NCBI RefSeq assembly: GCF_050633145.1 | Contig: NZ_JBOEFY010000004.1 | Coordinates: forward strand, 124,001-188,000 | Direction of reading: 5' to 3' | Length of the DNA stretch: 64,000 nucleotides | DNA from: Kordia sp050633145 | GTDB taxonomy: Bacteria; Bacteroidota; Bacteroidia; Flavobacteriales; Flavobacteriaceae | Shown here: piece by piece, positions 17,588 to 26,862 of the stretch | How the letters are laid out: each line of letters starts with the position of its first letter | Numbering within the stretch: the stretch's first letter is position 1 | Notes under the pieces: model-generated | Told to the model about the DNA's origin: nothing | The model's database searches: none | Seen by the model: the letters and a program-made list of their open reading frames with translations, nothing else | Program-made: the position numbers and the translations under genes

Positions 17588-18184
17588 TTATTTCATCAAT
17601 ACTAAAGTTGTCATACTTCGCAAATCGTTTACATTAGTACTTTTTACATGTTCCAACAGCGTAAGCTCATGTTTCTCTAGCATTTCATTCAACAAATGAC
17701 GTGTTAAGAGGAATCGTTCAGACTGATCTGGCAAAAAATAAACACCATCTTGTAAAAGTGTTGGTTTTCCTTCAATGCCAATATCCGAAGTCATTCGTAT
17801 AAACAAGCTTCCGCCTTTTTTTAGCACACGAACCAATTCTGAAAACATGTTTTTAAAATGTGCTGTACTTTTGGCAAAATGCAAAACGGCATTGCACAAA
17901 ATATGATTAAACATATCGTCTGAAAAAGCTGTGTTTTCTAATGCTTCCATTTTAAAATTAGTTGAAAGTTCAGGATATTTTTTTTGAAGATTTTCTATGC
18001 GTTCAGCGTTATTGTCAATTGCATAAAAGGTATATCCATTTTGATGGAAATAGTGCAAATTTCTTCCGCTTCCACAACCTGCATCCAAAATTAAATCGCC
18101 TTCTCTATAGCGACCTTTTAATATTTGATCGATCAAATAAATATCTGCGTTTCCTAAAATCTCTCTCAAAATTTGTTGTTTCAT
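17588..18184 (-). CDS. Class I SAM-dependent methyltransferase
   Basis: 198 residues from ATG 18182-18184; nine extra upstream codons are not family-like. Methyltransf_25/11 type: SAM-binding motif I LDAGCGSGRN near residue 43, acidic motif II with AIDNN, then HILCNAVLHF and a C-terminal beta strand. Substrate unknown. It follows the CobW-type GTPase by 36 nt and may end that minus-strand unit. Confidence 0.85.
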   Translation of the reverse strand: MKQQILREILGNADIYLIDQILKGRYREGDLILDAGCGSGRNLHYFHQNGYTFYAIDNNAERIENLQKKYPELSTNFKMEALENTAFSDDMFNHILCNAVLHFAKSTAHFKNMFSELVRVLKKGGSLFIRMTSDIGIEGKPTLLQDGVYFLPDQSERFLLTRHLLNEMLEKHELTLLEHVKSTNVNDLRSMTTLVLMK

Positions 18185-18220
18185 ACATGTAAAATAAAGA
18201 GCAAGATACAAAACGAATGA

Positions 18221-19246
18221 TTAGCCAAATAATACTTTCAGCGCATTTAAGTTTTCAATCTTTACAGGTGTTGTTCGTGTATTTAACGCTTCACGACTAT
18301 ATGTCTGTTGGCACTCATCTATGTGTTCGTTTATTTCTGTTGGATTGAGACTTTCCTTTTTACCAATAAACACCAAACGTGTTGATCTTTTTTCACTTTC
18401 CCAATGTGTTCCCATACGCAACCATGCACGTTCGCCTGTCATTTGAAAAACACCTTGTTCTTCGGGCGCACTTTCTAACTGTATAAAACCTTTAGCTCTA
18501 TAAATGCTAGAAGGTAATTTTTCTAAAGCTTTTCGTATTGCCATAAAGGTAAATGCTTCTTTACTAGTGTATGTCCACGTTTCAAACGCGAGATTGTGAC
18601 TTTGCGTAGTTTCTACTAATTGATCTGGGTTAAACCTAGCTTCGTTTAGGATTAAATGTAACGGAACACGCCCCATAATTGCTTCTATGATTCTGGCATT
18701 TGGCACTTTTTCTTTAATGAATGCTGTTAGCTCCGTTTTCTTTCTGGCGGAAGCCAAATCAACTTTATTTATAACAATGACATCAGCCACTTTTATTTGC
18801 CGAATCGCCAACTCCAAAAATTCGTTTTGTAATGCTAATGTCTGATCGGCATCTACTACAGAAATGATACTTTGTACTTCTACAATTCCTTGTATTGCTT
18901 GCATTTGAAATGTGTGTGCTACCAACGTCGGATCGGAAACTCCACTGGTTTCAATCATGATATGTTCTGGAACAACTTCTTGATTTAAAAGTTTGAAAAC
19001 TTCTGTCATTAAATCATCTCTAATTGTACAACAAATACATCCATTAGTTAAGCTTACAGTTTCACCTTCTACCTTTACAATTAATTCGGCATCGATGTTT
19101 AGTGTTCCAAAATCATTCACCAAAACTGCCATACGCTTTCCATGATCTGCATTAAGAATATGTGTGAGTAATGATGTTTTTCCTGCGCCCAAAAAACCAG
19201 CGATAATTGTTATTGGAACTGCTTTTTTAAAATGTGTTTTCGTCAT
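18221..19246 (-). CDS. CobW/COG0523 family GTP-binding metallochaperone
   Basis: 341 residues from the ATG at 19244-19246, overlapping the 3' end of the MBL gene by 20 nt. Walker A GFLGAGKTSL near residue 16, the metal-binding CxCC motif GCICCTIR near residue 69, a NKVD base-recognition motif and a CobW C-terminal domain. The family delivers zinc or other metals to client enzymes. Its partner may be the overlapping MBL-fold hydrolase, a metal enzyme; this is inferred from the coupling. Confidence 0.9.
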   Translation of the reverse strand: MTKTHFKKAVPITIIAGFLGAGKTSLLTHILNADHGKRMAVLVNDFGTLNIDAELIVKVEGETVSLTNGCICCTIRDDLMTEVFKLLNQEVVPEHIMIETSGVSDPTLVAHTFQMQAIQGIVEVQSIISVVDADQTLALQNEFLELAIRQIKVADVIVINKVDLASARKKTELTAFIKEKVPNARIIEAIMGRVPLHLILNEARFNPDQLVETTQSHNLAFETWTYTSKEAFTFMAIRKALEKLPSSIYRAKGFIQLESAPEEQGVFQMTGERAWLRMGTHWESEKRSTRLVFIGKKESLNPTEINEHIDECQQTYSREALNTRTTPVKIENLNALKVLFG

Positions 19247-20618
19247 CACTTTCGTTTTCTTGTGATTTATTATAAATAGCACATTGTGGAGCTTCGTTTA
19301 ATTTTTCAAAAATTCTCCCTTTAAGTTTAAATGGTGCTTCAGTAGAGATTCCGTTTTGGTAATGTTTAACTCCTTCATCACTCATTATGTTTTCACTTGT
19401 ATTGACTTTTTCACGAACTGGCCAAGGACGATCTACCGAAGCAGCCATTCGTTTGGTTATAGAAAGTTCGTCTTTAGCTGGCTTTGATACATTAAACACC
19501 ATTAAATCTGCGCCGACTTGATAATTTAGTTTGTATGCTAGCTTTTCTTTTATTGTTTCATCAGATTTGGCATTTGCAGTATTAAATCCTTCGTGCACAC
19601 CCATAATTAAGGTTTCTATAGAACGTGGATCCATTGGTGAATGTGTTGTAATTGCCAATCCTGGTTTTGTTTTTTGAATAATAGACCCTAAACTATTTGC
19701 TGGTGTATGCGAGTTGCATACAATTGCAAAAGCTTCTGCAGGTGTTGCATTTGCACCATTCATTACTAGTTCTATGGATGGAGCTGTTTCATGAACTAAT
19801 AAATCTGCTCCAGCTCCATATTCTAACATAAAATCATTCGGCAATGTGTCTCCTGAATATACCAATACAATTGGTTCATCTTGTCCTTTGGGTGTCCATT
19901 CGAGTCGGTAACTTACTGCACCATCAATGATATGTAATGCTGGAAAATGTTTGATCACAACATGATCTTCTTTTCCTTTTCGTTTGTCTGATCCGTATAC
20001 CGTTCCACCACATTCACGGTAATCAAATTCATGAACATTATTGTCAAGGTTGTAACTTTGTTTAGCTCCATATGTCATTGTTTCAAAACTTGTAGTATGC
20101 CATTGTGTGAATTGCTTCATGCCTTCAACCATGTTTTTAATGCCAAGAGTTGTTCCCGTTTTTTTGTTTTCACCATATACAGTTGGTCCCGAAGGTCCAT
20201 AAATGTGTAATTCTTTAAAACGGTCTCCTAAATTTGGTCCAAAAGCATAAATAAATGGCAAATCGGAACAATGATCCATATGTAAGTGTGAGATAAAAAT
20301 ATGGTTCATTCGAGACATTGGAATTCCCATTGCATTATAATTAAGAATGCAACCTGGACCAACATCAAACACAAATGAATCTTTGTTTTCGTTTCCTAGT
20401 TCTACAAAAATACTTGGTCCCTTTTGTGATGGACCAACAACGTTTCCCCAACCAGTTCCCATGAGTGTCACGCGCATTTCACCATCTTCTAGTACTTCTC
20501 CTGGATAAAACCACATACTCGATTTTGAACCTGCACCAAGTTTGGTTGATTCTGATACATTTAGCTTGATTTGAGAAGCTATTTCTTCTGCTTTTTGTTT
20601 TCTCTCTGGTATTGCCAT
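19227..20618 (-). CDS. MBL-fold metallo-hydrolase (RNase Z/arylsulfatase-like group)
   Basis: 463 residues. Metal motif HLHMDH preceded by IFIS near residue 110, GDTLPND later and HSPMDPRS near the end of the fold. The insert-rich architecture is like RNase Z/AtsA-type hydrolases but longer. No signal peptide. Reaction unknown. It is divergent from the YeeE/YedE genes across a 144-nt region containing a Crp/Fnr-type operator, and translationally coupled to a metallochaperone. Confidence 0.85.
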   Translation of the reverse strand: MAIPERKQKAEEIASQIKLNVSESTKLGAGSKSSMWFYPGEVLEDGEMRVTLMGTGWGNVVGPSQKGPSIFVELGNENKDSFVFDVGPGCILNYNAMGIPMSRMNHIFISHLHMDHCSDLPFIYAFGPNLGDRFKELHIYGPSGPTVYGENKKTGTTLGIKNMVEGMKQFTQWHTTSFETMTYGAKQSYNLDNNVHEFDYRECGGTVYGSDKRKGKEDHVVIKHFPALHIIDGAVSYRLEWTPKGQDEPIVLVYSGDTLPNDFMLEYGAGADLLVHETAPSIELVMNGANATPAEAFAIVCNSHTPANSLGSIIQKTKPGLAITTHSPMDPRSIETLIMGVHEGFNTANAKSDETIKEKLAYKLNYQVGADLMVFNVSKPAKDELSITKRMAASVDRPWPVREKVNTSENIMSDEGVKHYQNGISTEAPFKLKGRIFEKLNEAPQCAIYNKSQENESDDENTF

Positions 20619-20702
20619 GCTAGTTTGTTTTTTTAAATGTACTAGAAATGCTATAAGTATTTTAGCGTAAAAACCCCTGTTTATGCTCGTTTTTTCACCT
20701 CT

Positions 20703-20746
20703 GTAACCTAAGTTACTTCCATCCTGCTATGTTTTCCTTTTTTTTG
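20703..20746 (+). promoter_or_regulatory. GTAAC-N4-GTTAC operator before the YeeE/YedE pair
   Basis: GTAAC-CTAA-GTTAC at 20703-20716, 22 nt, then TTTTTTTG at 20739-20746, which keeps only the TTTG half of the -7 box. It lies in a divergent region and could also affect the minus-strand MBL gene, although no -7 box is seen at the mirrored distance. Confidence 0.6.
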
Positions 20747-20762
20747 TTAAAAATAATATGTT

Positions 20763-21320
20763 ATGGAGTGGATATATGAACCCTGGCCGTGGTATGTTTC
20801 AGGTTTTATGATTGCCTTGGTCATGTTTTTACTAATCATGGTTGGAAAGAATTTTGGAATGTCTGGAAATCTCCGCACAATTTGTAGTATTTGTGGTGCT
20901 GGAAATAAAGCAGATTTTTTTCGATTTGATTGCAAAGCACAACGTTGGAATTTAATTGTAGTATTAGGTACAATGATTGGCGGATACATTGCGCACGAGT
21001 TTTTAACTGTAGATAGTTCTGTTGCCATCAATCCAAATACAGTAAACGATTTACAAGCTTTGGGATTTGAAAGTGCTGGAAAAGCCTATTTGCCTGAAAC
21101 CTTATTTTCGTTAGATGCTTTTACAGATATAAAAAGTATTTCTCTTCTTATCATCGGCGGTTTTTTTGTTGGTTTTGGCGCTCGTTATGCTGGTGGTTGT
21201 ACTTCTGGACATGCTATTTCTGGTTTGAGTAATTTACAATTGCCTTCACTCCTTGCTGTTATTGGTTTTTTTATTGGCGGATTGCTTATGATTCATGTTA
21301 TTTTCCCTTTACTTTTTTAA
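20763..21320 (+). CDS. YeeE/YedE family transporter, N-terminal half
   Basis: 185 residues, about four membrane segments. It carries the conserved cysteine motif GGCTSGH near residue 145, which in thiosulfate transporter TsuA relays the sulfur anion. It corresponds to one half of full-length YeeE; the next gene supplies the other. Split pairs of this type are common in Bacteroidota. Likely imports thiosulfate or another sulfur compound for the local sulfurtransferases. Confidence 0.88.
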   Translation: MEWIYEPWPWYVSGFMIALVMFLLIMVGKNFGMSGNLRTICSICGAGNKADFFRFDCKAQRWNLIVVLGTMIGGYIAHEFLTVDSSVAINPNTVNDLQALGFESAGKAYLPETLFSLDAFTDIKSISLLIIGGFFVGFGARYAGGCTSGHAISGLSNLQLPSLLAVIGFFIGGLLMIHVIFPLLF

Positions 21321-21323
21321 ACT

Positions 21324-21740
21324 ATGAAACGAACACTTGCTTATTTATTGATTGGAATTGTATTCGGAATTACCATGCTGAAGTCGGAAGCAGCTTCTTG
21401 GTTTCGTATTTATGAAATGTTCAAATTTGAATCGTTTCACATGTACGGAATTATTGGAACTGCCTTATTGTTTGGTCTTATTACAAAACAATTAATCAAA
21501 CGTTACAAGGTCAAATCATTTTATGGAGAAGCAATACAATTTCCTCCAAAGCAGAAAACAGTTGCACGCTATATCATTGGCGGAATCATCTTCGGATTGG
21601 GTTGGGCTTTGGCTGGCGCTTGCCCAGGACCAATGTTCACCTTAATTGGCGCAGGTTTTTTGCCTGTTATTGTTCTAATTGTTGCTGCCTTGTTAGGAAC
21701 TTTTGTCTATGGTTTGTTGAAAGATAAATTGCCTCATTAG
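21324..21740 (+). CDS. YeeE/YedE family transporter, C-terminal half (DUF6691)
   Basis: 138 residues, three to four membrane segments, with the second conserved Cys motif LAGACPGPMF near residue 98. It starts 3 nt after its partner and probably forms a heterodimeric thiosulfate-type channel with it. Confidence 0.88.
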   Translation: MKRTLAYLLIGIVFGITMLKSEAASWFRIYEMFKFESFHMYGIIGTALLFGLITKQLIKRYKVKSFYGEAIQFPPKQKTVARYIIGGIIFGLGWALAGACPGPMFTLIGAGFLPVIVLIVAALLGTFVYGLLKDKLPH

Positions 21741-21915
21741 ATTGTTAGACGCACTTCGTTTTTAGAATGTTAGTATCGGCTTCGCCTGTTAGATTGCTTT
21801 GCACTTGGTATTTTAGTGCTCTGAGCGTCAGTACGAGTTAAAAACCTTAAACATATCATAAATATTATATCAATAAAATATTCATTTCTTAATTTGGGCA
21901 ACTAAACAACCGATA

Positions 21916-23049
21916 ATGAAACGAATTTTATTTTTTCTCTTTTTGATATTCAATATGGCTTGCTTTGCGCAAAATGAAAATACTTTTGAAGTAAAAATTG
22001 ATGCAAATGTAGAAAACGCAAATGATCCTAATGAGAAAGAAATTATAGCACTTTGGACTGCCTATTTAAAATCTGGCGAATATAAAAATCCAGAAACTCC
22101 ATATTGGGATACAAGTCAGTATCGTATTCCTGATGATTTTTTGTGGATGATTGATCTTAGAACAGTTCGCACAAGAACTCCAAAAGTGCAATGTACTGTA
22201 TTAGGTATATTTCCTGTAGAAAACGGTCATTATGCAATAAAAACCTCGTTGGCTCATTTAGATGAAAATAACACCATTGTTTTGGAAGCTATTCTTTCCG
22301 TGTATGCTAAAAAAGTAGACGGAAAATTCTTGCTCGTAAATAGTTCGCAGTATCATAAAAATGTTTGGCAAAAAAAGCAATTTGGTAAAATCACGTATTA
22401 TATTCATCCAATGCATCAATTTGATGAGAAAGATGCAACTCGAATGAATGACTTTAATGAAGAAATTGCAAAAATGTTTAAGGTTGCTCCTATTTCATTT
22501 GACTATTTTTTGAGTAGTTATTCAAGAGAAATTGTTCGTTTGTTAGGATATGATTACATGTCTAAAATTTACATTCCAGGACAAACTGGCGGCGTTGCCG
22601 ATATTCAGAATCGAATTGTATATGCCGGAAATAATTCAGCGTATTACGCACACGAATTGGTACATATTTACACGCATGAACTTTTCCCTGATGCAAATCA
22701 TTTTTGGTTAAATGAAGGTTTTGCTACTTATTTAGGAGGAAGTGGCGGCAATGATTTGGACTGGCATACAAAGAAATTAAAAGCTTATATTTTAGAAAAT
22801 CCTGATTTTGAAATTTCACTTTCTGAATTGCGTGGTTATATTCCAAATGGCGAACATCATACAGAGTTTCGCTATGTTATTGGTGGACTTGTTTGCAAGA
22901 AAGTATTTGAAAAACACGGAATGAAAGGCGTGATTGATGGTTTGCGAACCGTAGATACTGATGAAGACTTTTTTAGGTTTATCAAAGAAAAATTAGGCGT
23001 AAGCCAACAAGACTTTTCAAACTATATTAAGAAAGTTGCTGTGGAGTAG
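21916..23049 (+). CDS. Exported gluzincin-like metallopeptidase
   Basis: 377 residues with a signal peptide (FFLFLIFNMACFAQ). Zincin motif HELVHIYTHE near residue 245, and a downstream NEGFATYLGG segment about 20 residues later providing the third glutamate ligand, as in M1/MA-clan peptidases. The N-terminal half looks like a separate beta domain. Substrate unknown; secreted to the periplasm or outside. Stand-alone gene. Confidence 0.7.
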   Translation: MKRILFFLFLIFNMACFAQNENTFEVKIDANVENANDPNEKEIIALWTAYLKSGEYKNPETPYWDTSQYRIPDDFLWMIDLRTVRTRTPKVQCTVLGIFPVENGHYAIKTSLAHLDENNTIVLEAILSVYAKKVDGKFLLVNSSQYHKNVWQKKQFGKITYYIHPMHQFDEKDATRMNDFNEEIAKMFKVAPISFDYFLSSYSREIVRLLGYDYMSKIYIPGQTGGVADIQNRIVYAGNNSAYYAHELVHIYTHELFPDANHFWLNEGFATYLGGSGGNDLDWHTKKLKAYILENPDFEISLSELRGYIPNGEHHTEFRYVIGGLVCKKVFEKHGMKGVIDGLRTVDTDEDFFRFIKEKLGVSQQDFSNYIKKVAVE

Positions 23050-23165
23050 CATCTCGACTCCGCTCGATATGGCAGGTTTTTGGTTTTGGGTCTTAGGTCT
23101 TTTAGTATTCCAACGTCACATCGAGTGATTTTTCATAATGAAATGAAGAAAGATTTATCGAGATG
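23050..23165. repeat. Intergenic inverted repeat with ATCTCGA ends
   Basis: CATCTCGA (23050-23057) and TCGAGATG (23158-23165) form a spaced inverted repeat between convergent genes. The internal CTCCGCTCGAT and ACATCGAGTG words are typical of short dispersed repeats in flavobacterial spacers. Confidence 0.4.
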
Positions 23166-23288
23166 TTGTCACAAATTTATGACTATTTTCTTTTTATTGT
23201 TATATGAAGCTGAATTACACTTCAACTTCGCTCAACGTAAAAGTTCAGCCTAACGTGCTTTGAAAAAACCTCAACACTCACTACGAAC

Positions 23289-23939
23289 CTATATTAACTT
23301 CTGTGATCTCGCCTTTTGTACAGCTTCCATTTTGTTGTGCACTTTTAGTTTTCTGTAAATGTTTTCAATGTGTTTGCGAATCGTTCCCGAAGAAATAAAT
23401 AGGTTTTCTGCAATTTCATTATAGTTTAAACCTTTGCTTAATTGCAATAATACATCGGTTTCACGTTTGGTGAGTTTTACCTTTTCAATCGCTGATTCTT
23501 CTGTGATTTGAAGCGGATTTCGAAGTAAGTTTAATGCCTTCAACGCAATACTCGGAGACATTGGTGCACCATCGTTTACAACTTCTAAAATGGATTTATG
23601 AATATTTTCTGCATTGATTTCTTTGAGTAAATAACCATCAGCTCCAGCTTGAATGGCTCTAAAAATATTTTCTTCATCATCAAAAACAGTCAACATGATA
23701 ATTTTGATTTGCGGATGACGTTCTTTAATGATTTCCGTCGCTTTTATTCCATCCATTTCGGGCATTTGAATGTCCATCAGAATAACATCTACATTATGAT
23801 TTGCTTCTAATTTTCCGATCATTTCAGCTCCATTTGCCGCTTTAAATTTAAACACAAAATCGTCAAAGAAAGATAGTTTTTCAATCACCGCTTTGGCTAA
23901 AAAATGGTTGTCTTCTGCAATGGCTATTTTGAGTTTCAT
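23289..23939 (-). CDS. NarL/FixJ-type response regulator
   Basis: 216 residues. Receiver domain with phospho-acceptor Asp in VILMDIQMPEMDG near residue 55, conserved Thr (MLTVFDD) and Lys (LLKE). C-terminal LuxR-type HTH (LTKRETDVLLQLSKGLNYNEIAENLFIS, then GTIRKHIENIYRKL). It pairs with the TPR histidine kinase upstream at 24155-25963; the 215-nt gap between them contains a heptamer repeat tract. Confidence 0.95.
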   Translation of the reverse strand: MKLKIAIAEDNHFLAKAVIEKLSFFDDFVFKFKAANGAEMIGKLEANHNVDVILMDIQMPEMDGIKATEIIKERHPQIKIIMLTVFDDEENIFRAIQAGADGYLLKEINAENIHKSILEVVNDGAPMSPSIALKALNLLRNPLQITEESAIEKVKLTKRETDVLLQLSKGLNYNEIAENLFISSGTIRKHIENIYRKLKVHNKMEAVQKARSQKLI

Positions 23940-24043
23940 GATTGTTGGTTTTTGAGTTTTGTCGCTTCGCTCTAGTTATCTGTTATGAGTTGTCAGTTAA
24001 AAATACTTCTTCATTTGACATGTAGTTTAATATTTTAATTTTG

Positions 24044-24085
24044 TTGTTTGTTGTTTGTTGTTTGTTGTTTGTTGTTTGTTGTTTG
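24044..24085. repeat. Six tandem copies of a TTGTTTG heptamer
   Basis: Six perfect copies of the 7-bp unit TTGTTTG, preceded by a partial TTG. The tract lies between the kinase stop (24155) and the regulator start (23939), in the presumed leader or promoter of the regulator gene. Copy number could vary by slippage. Confidence 0.95.
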
Positions 24086-24154
24086 TTATAAACTAGTAAA
24101 CTTCTTGGCTCTTAAAAAATGCTATTTTCCAATTTAAAATTCAACATTTATAAT

Positions 24155-25963
24155 TTAAAATTTCACCACAATCTCCGTTCCTTCAGATGGTTTTGAATTG
24201 ATGTCAATATCCGCGTTGATTTCGTCCATACGTTTTTGCATATTGTACAATCCGTTTCCTAGTTGAACAGTTTCTTTTTCGAATCCTACACCATCATCTT
24301 TTATTTCAATTATAATTTGTTTGTCCACTTCTTTAAAATCAACCGTAATCAAATTCGCATTGGCGTATTTTAAAGCATTATTGATTGCTTCTTGAAGCAC
24401 TCGAAATAAATGCATTCCTTCAATCGCCGTGAATTGAATAGACGAATTGATTTCATTGTTGAACTTAAATTTCACATCTTGCTTTGCCATTTTCGCCTTT
24501 TCAATAAATGCGAGCGTTCTGCTTTGTAAATCGGTCAAAGAAATTTCATCTTTGTTCATTGCCCAAATCGTATCACGCAATTGATCGATGGTTGCTGATG
24601 TGAATTCGCTAATGTAACTCAGTTTATCTTTAAACTCAACCGAAGTCTCTTTGGAGGCGTATTTTAAGTTGTCAATTGAAGAAATAATAAACGACAATTG
24701 TGCACCGATATTGTCATGTAAATCACGTGAAATTCGCAAGCGTTGTTCTTGCAATTTGTTTTGCGTTTCTATTTCTTTCAGTGCTACTTTTAACTTGTTT
24801 TCTTTGACTAACTGTTTGTTTTTTAACTTCTGCTGATTGTAAAATAAATAACCTAAAACCAACATTAATAACGCCAAAGCTAAGGCGGCATATATTTGAT
24901 ACTCTCGTTCTTTTAACGCCAATCCCTTTTCTGCTATTTCTGCACGTTGTTCTAAAATTTCACGCTCTTTTTCGGCAGTTTTGTATTTGGTTTCCATTTC
25001 AGAAATTCCATCTGCAAAACGTTTGTTGTAATTTTCAATTGTTAAACCATAAATTGAATCGCCCAATTTGCTCGCCGCTTCATACGATTCCATTAACATG
25101 TACATACGCTTTTTTTCTATATACGCATATAATAATGATGGATTGTCATCCGCATTTTTATAGGTTTTTATTGCTTTATCAAACATGTTACGTGCTTGCG
25201 AATATTGTTTGCCTTTAGTAAATATGTTTCCTTTTTTGATTTGCGCAAAACCTTCTTGTCCTGCATTTTTATCTTTTTGGGCAAAGTAAATAGCGCTGTC
25301 TAACAATTTGAGCGCTTTTTGTCTGTCTTTTAATTGATTATAACTTTCAGCTAATAAGCTATAGTTGGAAGCCAATTTTGTGTATTTATTACTTTTTCGA
25401 TTGATCGAAATTGCTTTATTGAATCTGTTGATTGCGTCTTGAAACAATGCATTGTCTTTTTGTTGCATGCCCAATTCAATATTTACAGCTCCAATATTTG
25501 CTAATGCGCTTGTGGCTAAATCTTCAGATATATACTGCTTATTTTCTACAACTTCTAACATTGCAGTTTTTGTGTCTTCTCGACGATTTACATAGTAATA
25601 ACAAATCCCGATTTTATAACGTGCGCGATAGTAATTTTTGAAGTCTTTTTGTAGTTTGAAGAATTCAGAAGCTTTTAGCAATACTTTCATTGCTTGATCC
25701 GATTGTGTATTACGTGTGAGCACCGAACCGCGAATTAAATCGGCTCTGTAATTGTATGATGAATCTTGAATTTTTGGTACTAATGCATCTAACTTTTTTA
25801 AGTAGACTTGCATAGAATCCAACTCTCTTTTTTGATTGAAATCTTCACTTTGTTGCTCGTATGTTTCAAACAATGCAATAGTTTCTTCAGGTGACAATTC
25901 CGCATTTTGAGCTAATAAAAATGTAGAAATAAGCAATAAAAATATAAGTATACTTTTTTTCAT
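24155..25963 (-). CDS. TPR-sensor histidine kinase (HisKA_3 type)
   Basis: 602 residues: signal peptide, tetratricopeptide repeats over about 20-310, a coiled coil, one membrane helix (~355-375, YAALALALLMLVLGYLFY), a HisKA_3 dimerisation box with phospho-His in ISRDLHDNIGAQL, and a HATPase domain (ALKYANAN N-box, DDGVGFE, GNGLYNM). The periplasmic TPR region is the likely sensor; ligand unknown. The response regulator follows on the same strand. Confidence 0.93.
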   Translation of the reverse strand: MKKSILIFLLLISTFLLAQNAELSPEETIALFETYEQQSEDFNQKRELDSMQVYLKKLDALVPKIQDSSYNYRADLIRGSVLTRNTQSDQAMKVLLKASEFFKLQKDFKNYYRARYKIGICYYYVNRREDTKTAMLEVVENKQYISEDLATSALANIGAVNIELGMQQKDNALFQDAINRFNKAISINRKSNKYTKLASNYSLLAESYNQLKDRQKALKLLDSAIYFAQKDKNAGQEGFAQIKKGNIFTKGKQYSQARNMFDKAIKTYKNADDNPSLLYAYIEKKRMYMLMESYEAASKLGDSIYGLTIENYNKRFADGISEMETKYKTAEKEREILEQRAEIAEKGLALKEREYQIYAALALALLMLVLGYLFYNQQKLKNKQLVKENKLKVALKEIETQNKLQEQRLRISRDLHDNIGAQLSFIISSIDNLKYASKETSVEFKDKLSYISEFTSATIDQLRDTIWAMNKDEISLTDLQSRTLAFIEKAKMAKQDVKFKFNNEINSSIQFTAIEGMHLFRVLQEAINNALKYANANLITVDFKEVDKQIIIEIKDDGVGFEKETVQLGNGLYNMQKRMDEINADIDINSKPSEGTEIVVKF

Positions 25964-26094
25964 CTTTATAAAGATAGAAAATGTTTTGGTTGATTTCGTT
26001 TTGCGTGATGATTCGCACTAACAATATTCTTACTTTTTTACTGTATTTCCTATACGAAGAGTTGCGTATTTTTTTGATTGAACAATTGAAAATT

Positions 26095-26268
26095 CTATGA
26101 TTTATATTTATTCAATTTATATCTGATTAAAAAAAATATCGGTGGAAATATAATAATAGAAGCTATGGAATCATTGGTAAAACTTTTAATAAACACAAAT
26201 AGAATAATTACAATACAGCCGCAGCCGATTGCAATGAAAAAATTCTTTATAGCTTCTATATGTATCAT
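26095..26268 (-). CDS. Small two-helix membrane protein
   Basis: 57 residues, ATG at 26266-26268, TAG at 26095-26097. The sequence begins MIHIEAIKNFF and contains two hydrophobic stretches (FIAIGCGCIVIILFVFI and IASIIIFPPIFFLI), then a basic tail (RYKLNKYKS) consistent with the positive-inside rule. It starts 45 nt after the stop of the putative membrane metalloprotease and may be co-transcribed. No family recognised; the composition is the only support. Confidence 0.5.
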   Translation of the reverse strand: MIHIEAIKNFFIAIGCGCIVIILFVFIKSFTNDSIASIIIFPPIFFLIRYKLNKYKS

Positions 26269-26313
26269 ACATAATATGTAGACAAACTGAATAAAAAGTT
26301 ACAATTCTACAAA

Positions 26314-26862
26314 TTATATGATTCTAATTTTAAAGTATTGATCAAGTAGTATTACTGTCCAACTTGTAACTAGAATGATAATTGCTGTCCAAAGTTGAAA
26401 TTTCCAATGCAGTTTGTGTTTTTTACTGATGATATATACCATTGAAAATAGAAAAATGCTAACAATAAGAGATACTGTATGTGTTCCAATTCCAAGAAAT
26501 TGACCAAAGCGCGCTTCATCATTTGGGTTTAAAAAGTTCATCAATCCAGCAAAAAATCGCATGTAAAATGCTGTGAATAAAAATAGATATAGGTATTTAT
26601 TCCAACCTTTTGATTTTAGTAGTATAAAAACAATAATTCCTTGTAGAATAGTTATGATTGGTCCTGATATTGAAATGATTGCTTTGTGTGTTTCTGTAGA
26701 AATATCTCCATTTAAAGGTCCTACACTATTCAATCGCATGAACGATTCATAACCTAATGATTCGCTAGTAAGCCAATGTGTAAATTCGTGAATAAACCAA
26801 GTGATCAGTACAGTAAGTATTCCTGCGACAACATATTTTAGCGTTACTTCTTGGTTTTTCAT
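26314..26862 (-). CDS. Putative integral-membrane zinc metalloprotease-like protein
   Basis: 182 residues, five predicted membrane helices. The first ends in HEFTHW, an HExxH zinc motif embedded in or next to the membrane as in site-2-protease/M50-like families. A clear second metal motif (such as NxxPxxxLDG) is not seen, although NPNDEARFGQF occurs near residue 118. Function therefore tentative. A 57-residue membrane protein gene lies just downstream. Confidence 0.55.
   Translation of the reverse strand: MKNQEVTLKYVVAGILTVLITWFIHEFTHWLTSESLGYESFMRLNSVGPLNGDISTETHKAIISISGPIITILQGIIVFILLKSKGWNKYLYLFLFTAFYMRFFAGLMNFLNPNDEARFGQFLGIGTHTVSLIVSIFLFSMVYIISKKHKLHWKFQLWTAIIILVTSWTVILLDQYFKIRII

Noticed and set aside
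21741..21915. Repeated GTTAGA...TTCG words as a mobile-element remnant
   Set aside because: Low-complexity spacer with no ends, frame or defined unit.
24044..24085. Possible CRISPR array
   Set aside because: A simple 7-bp tandem repeat without spacers; no cas genes.
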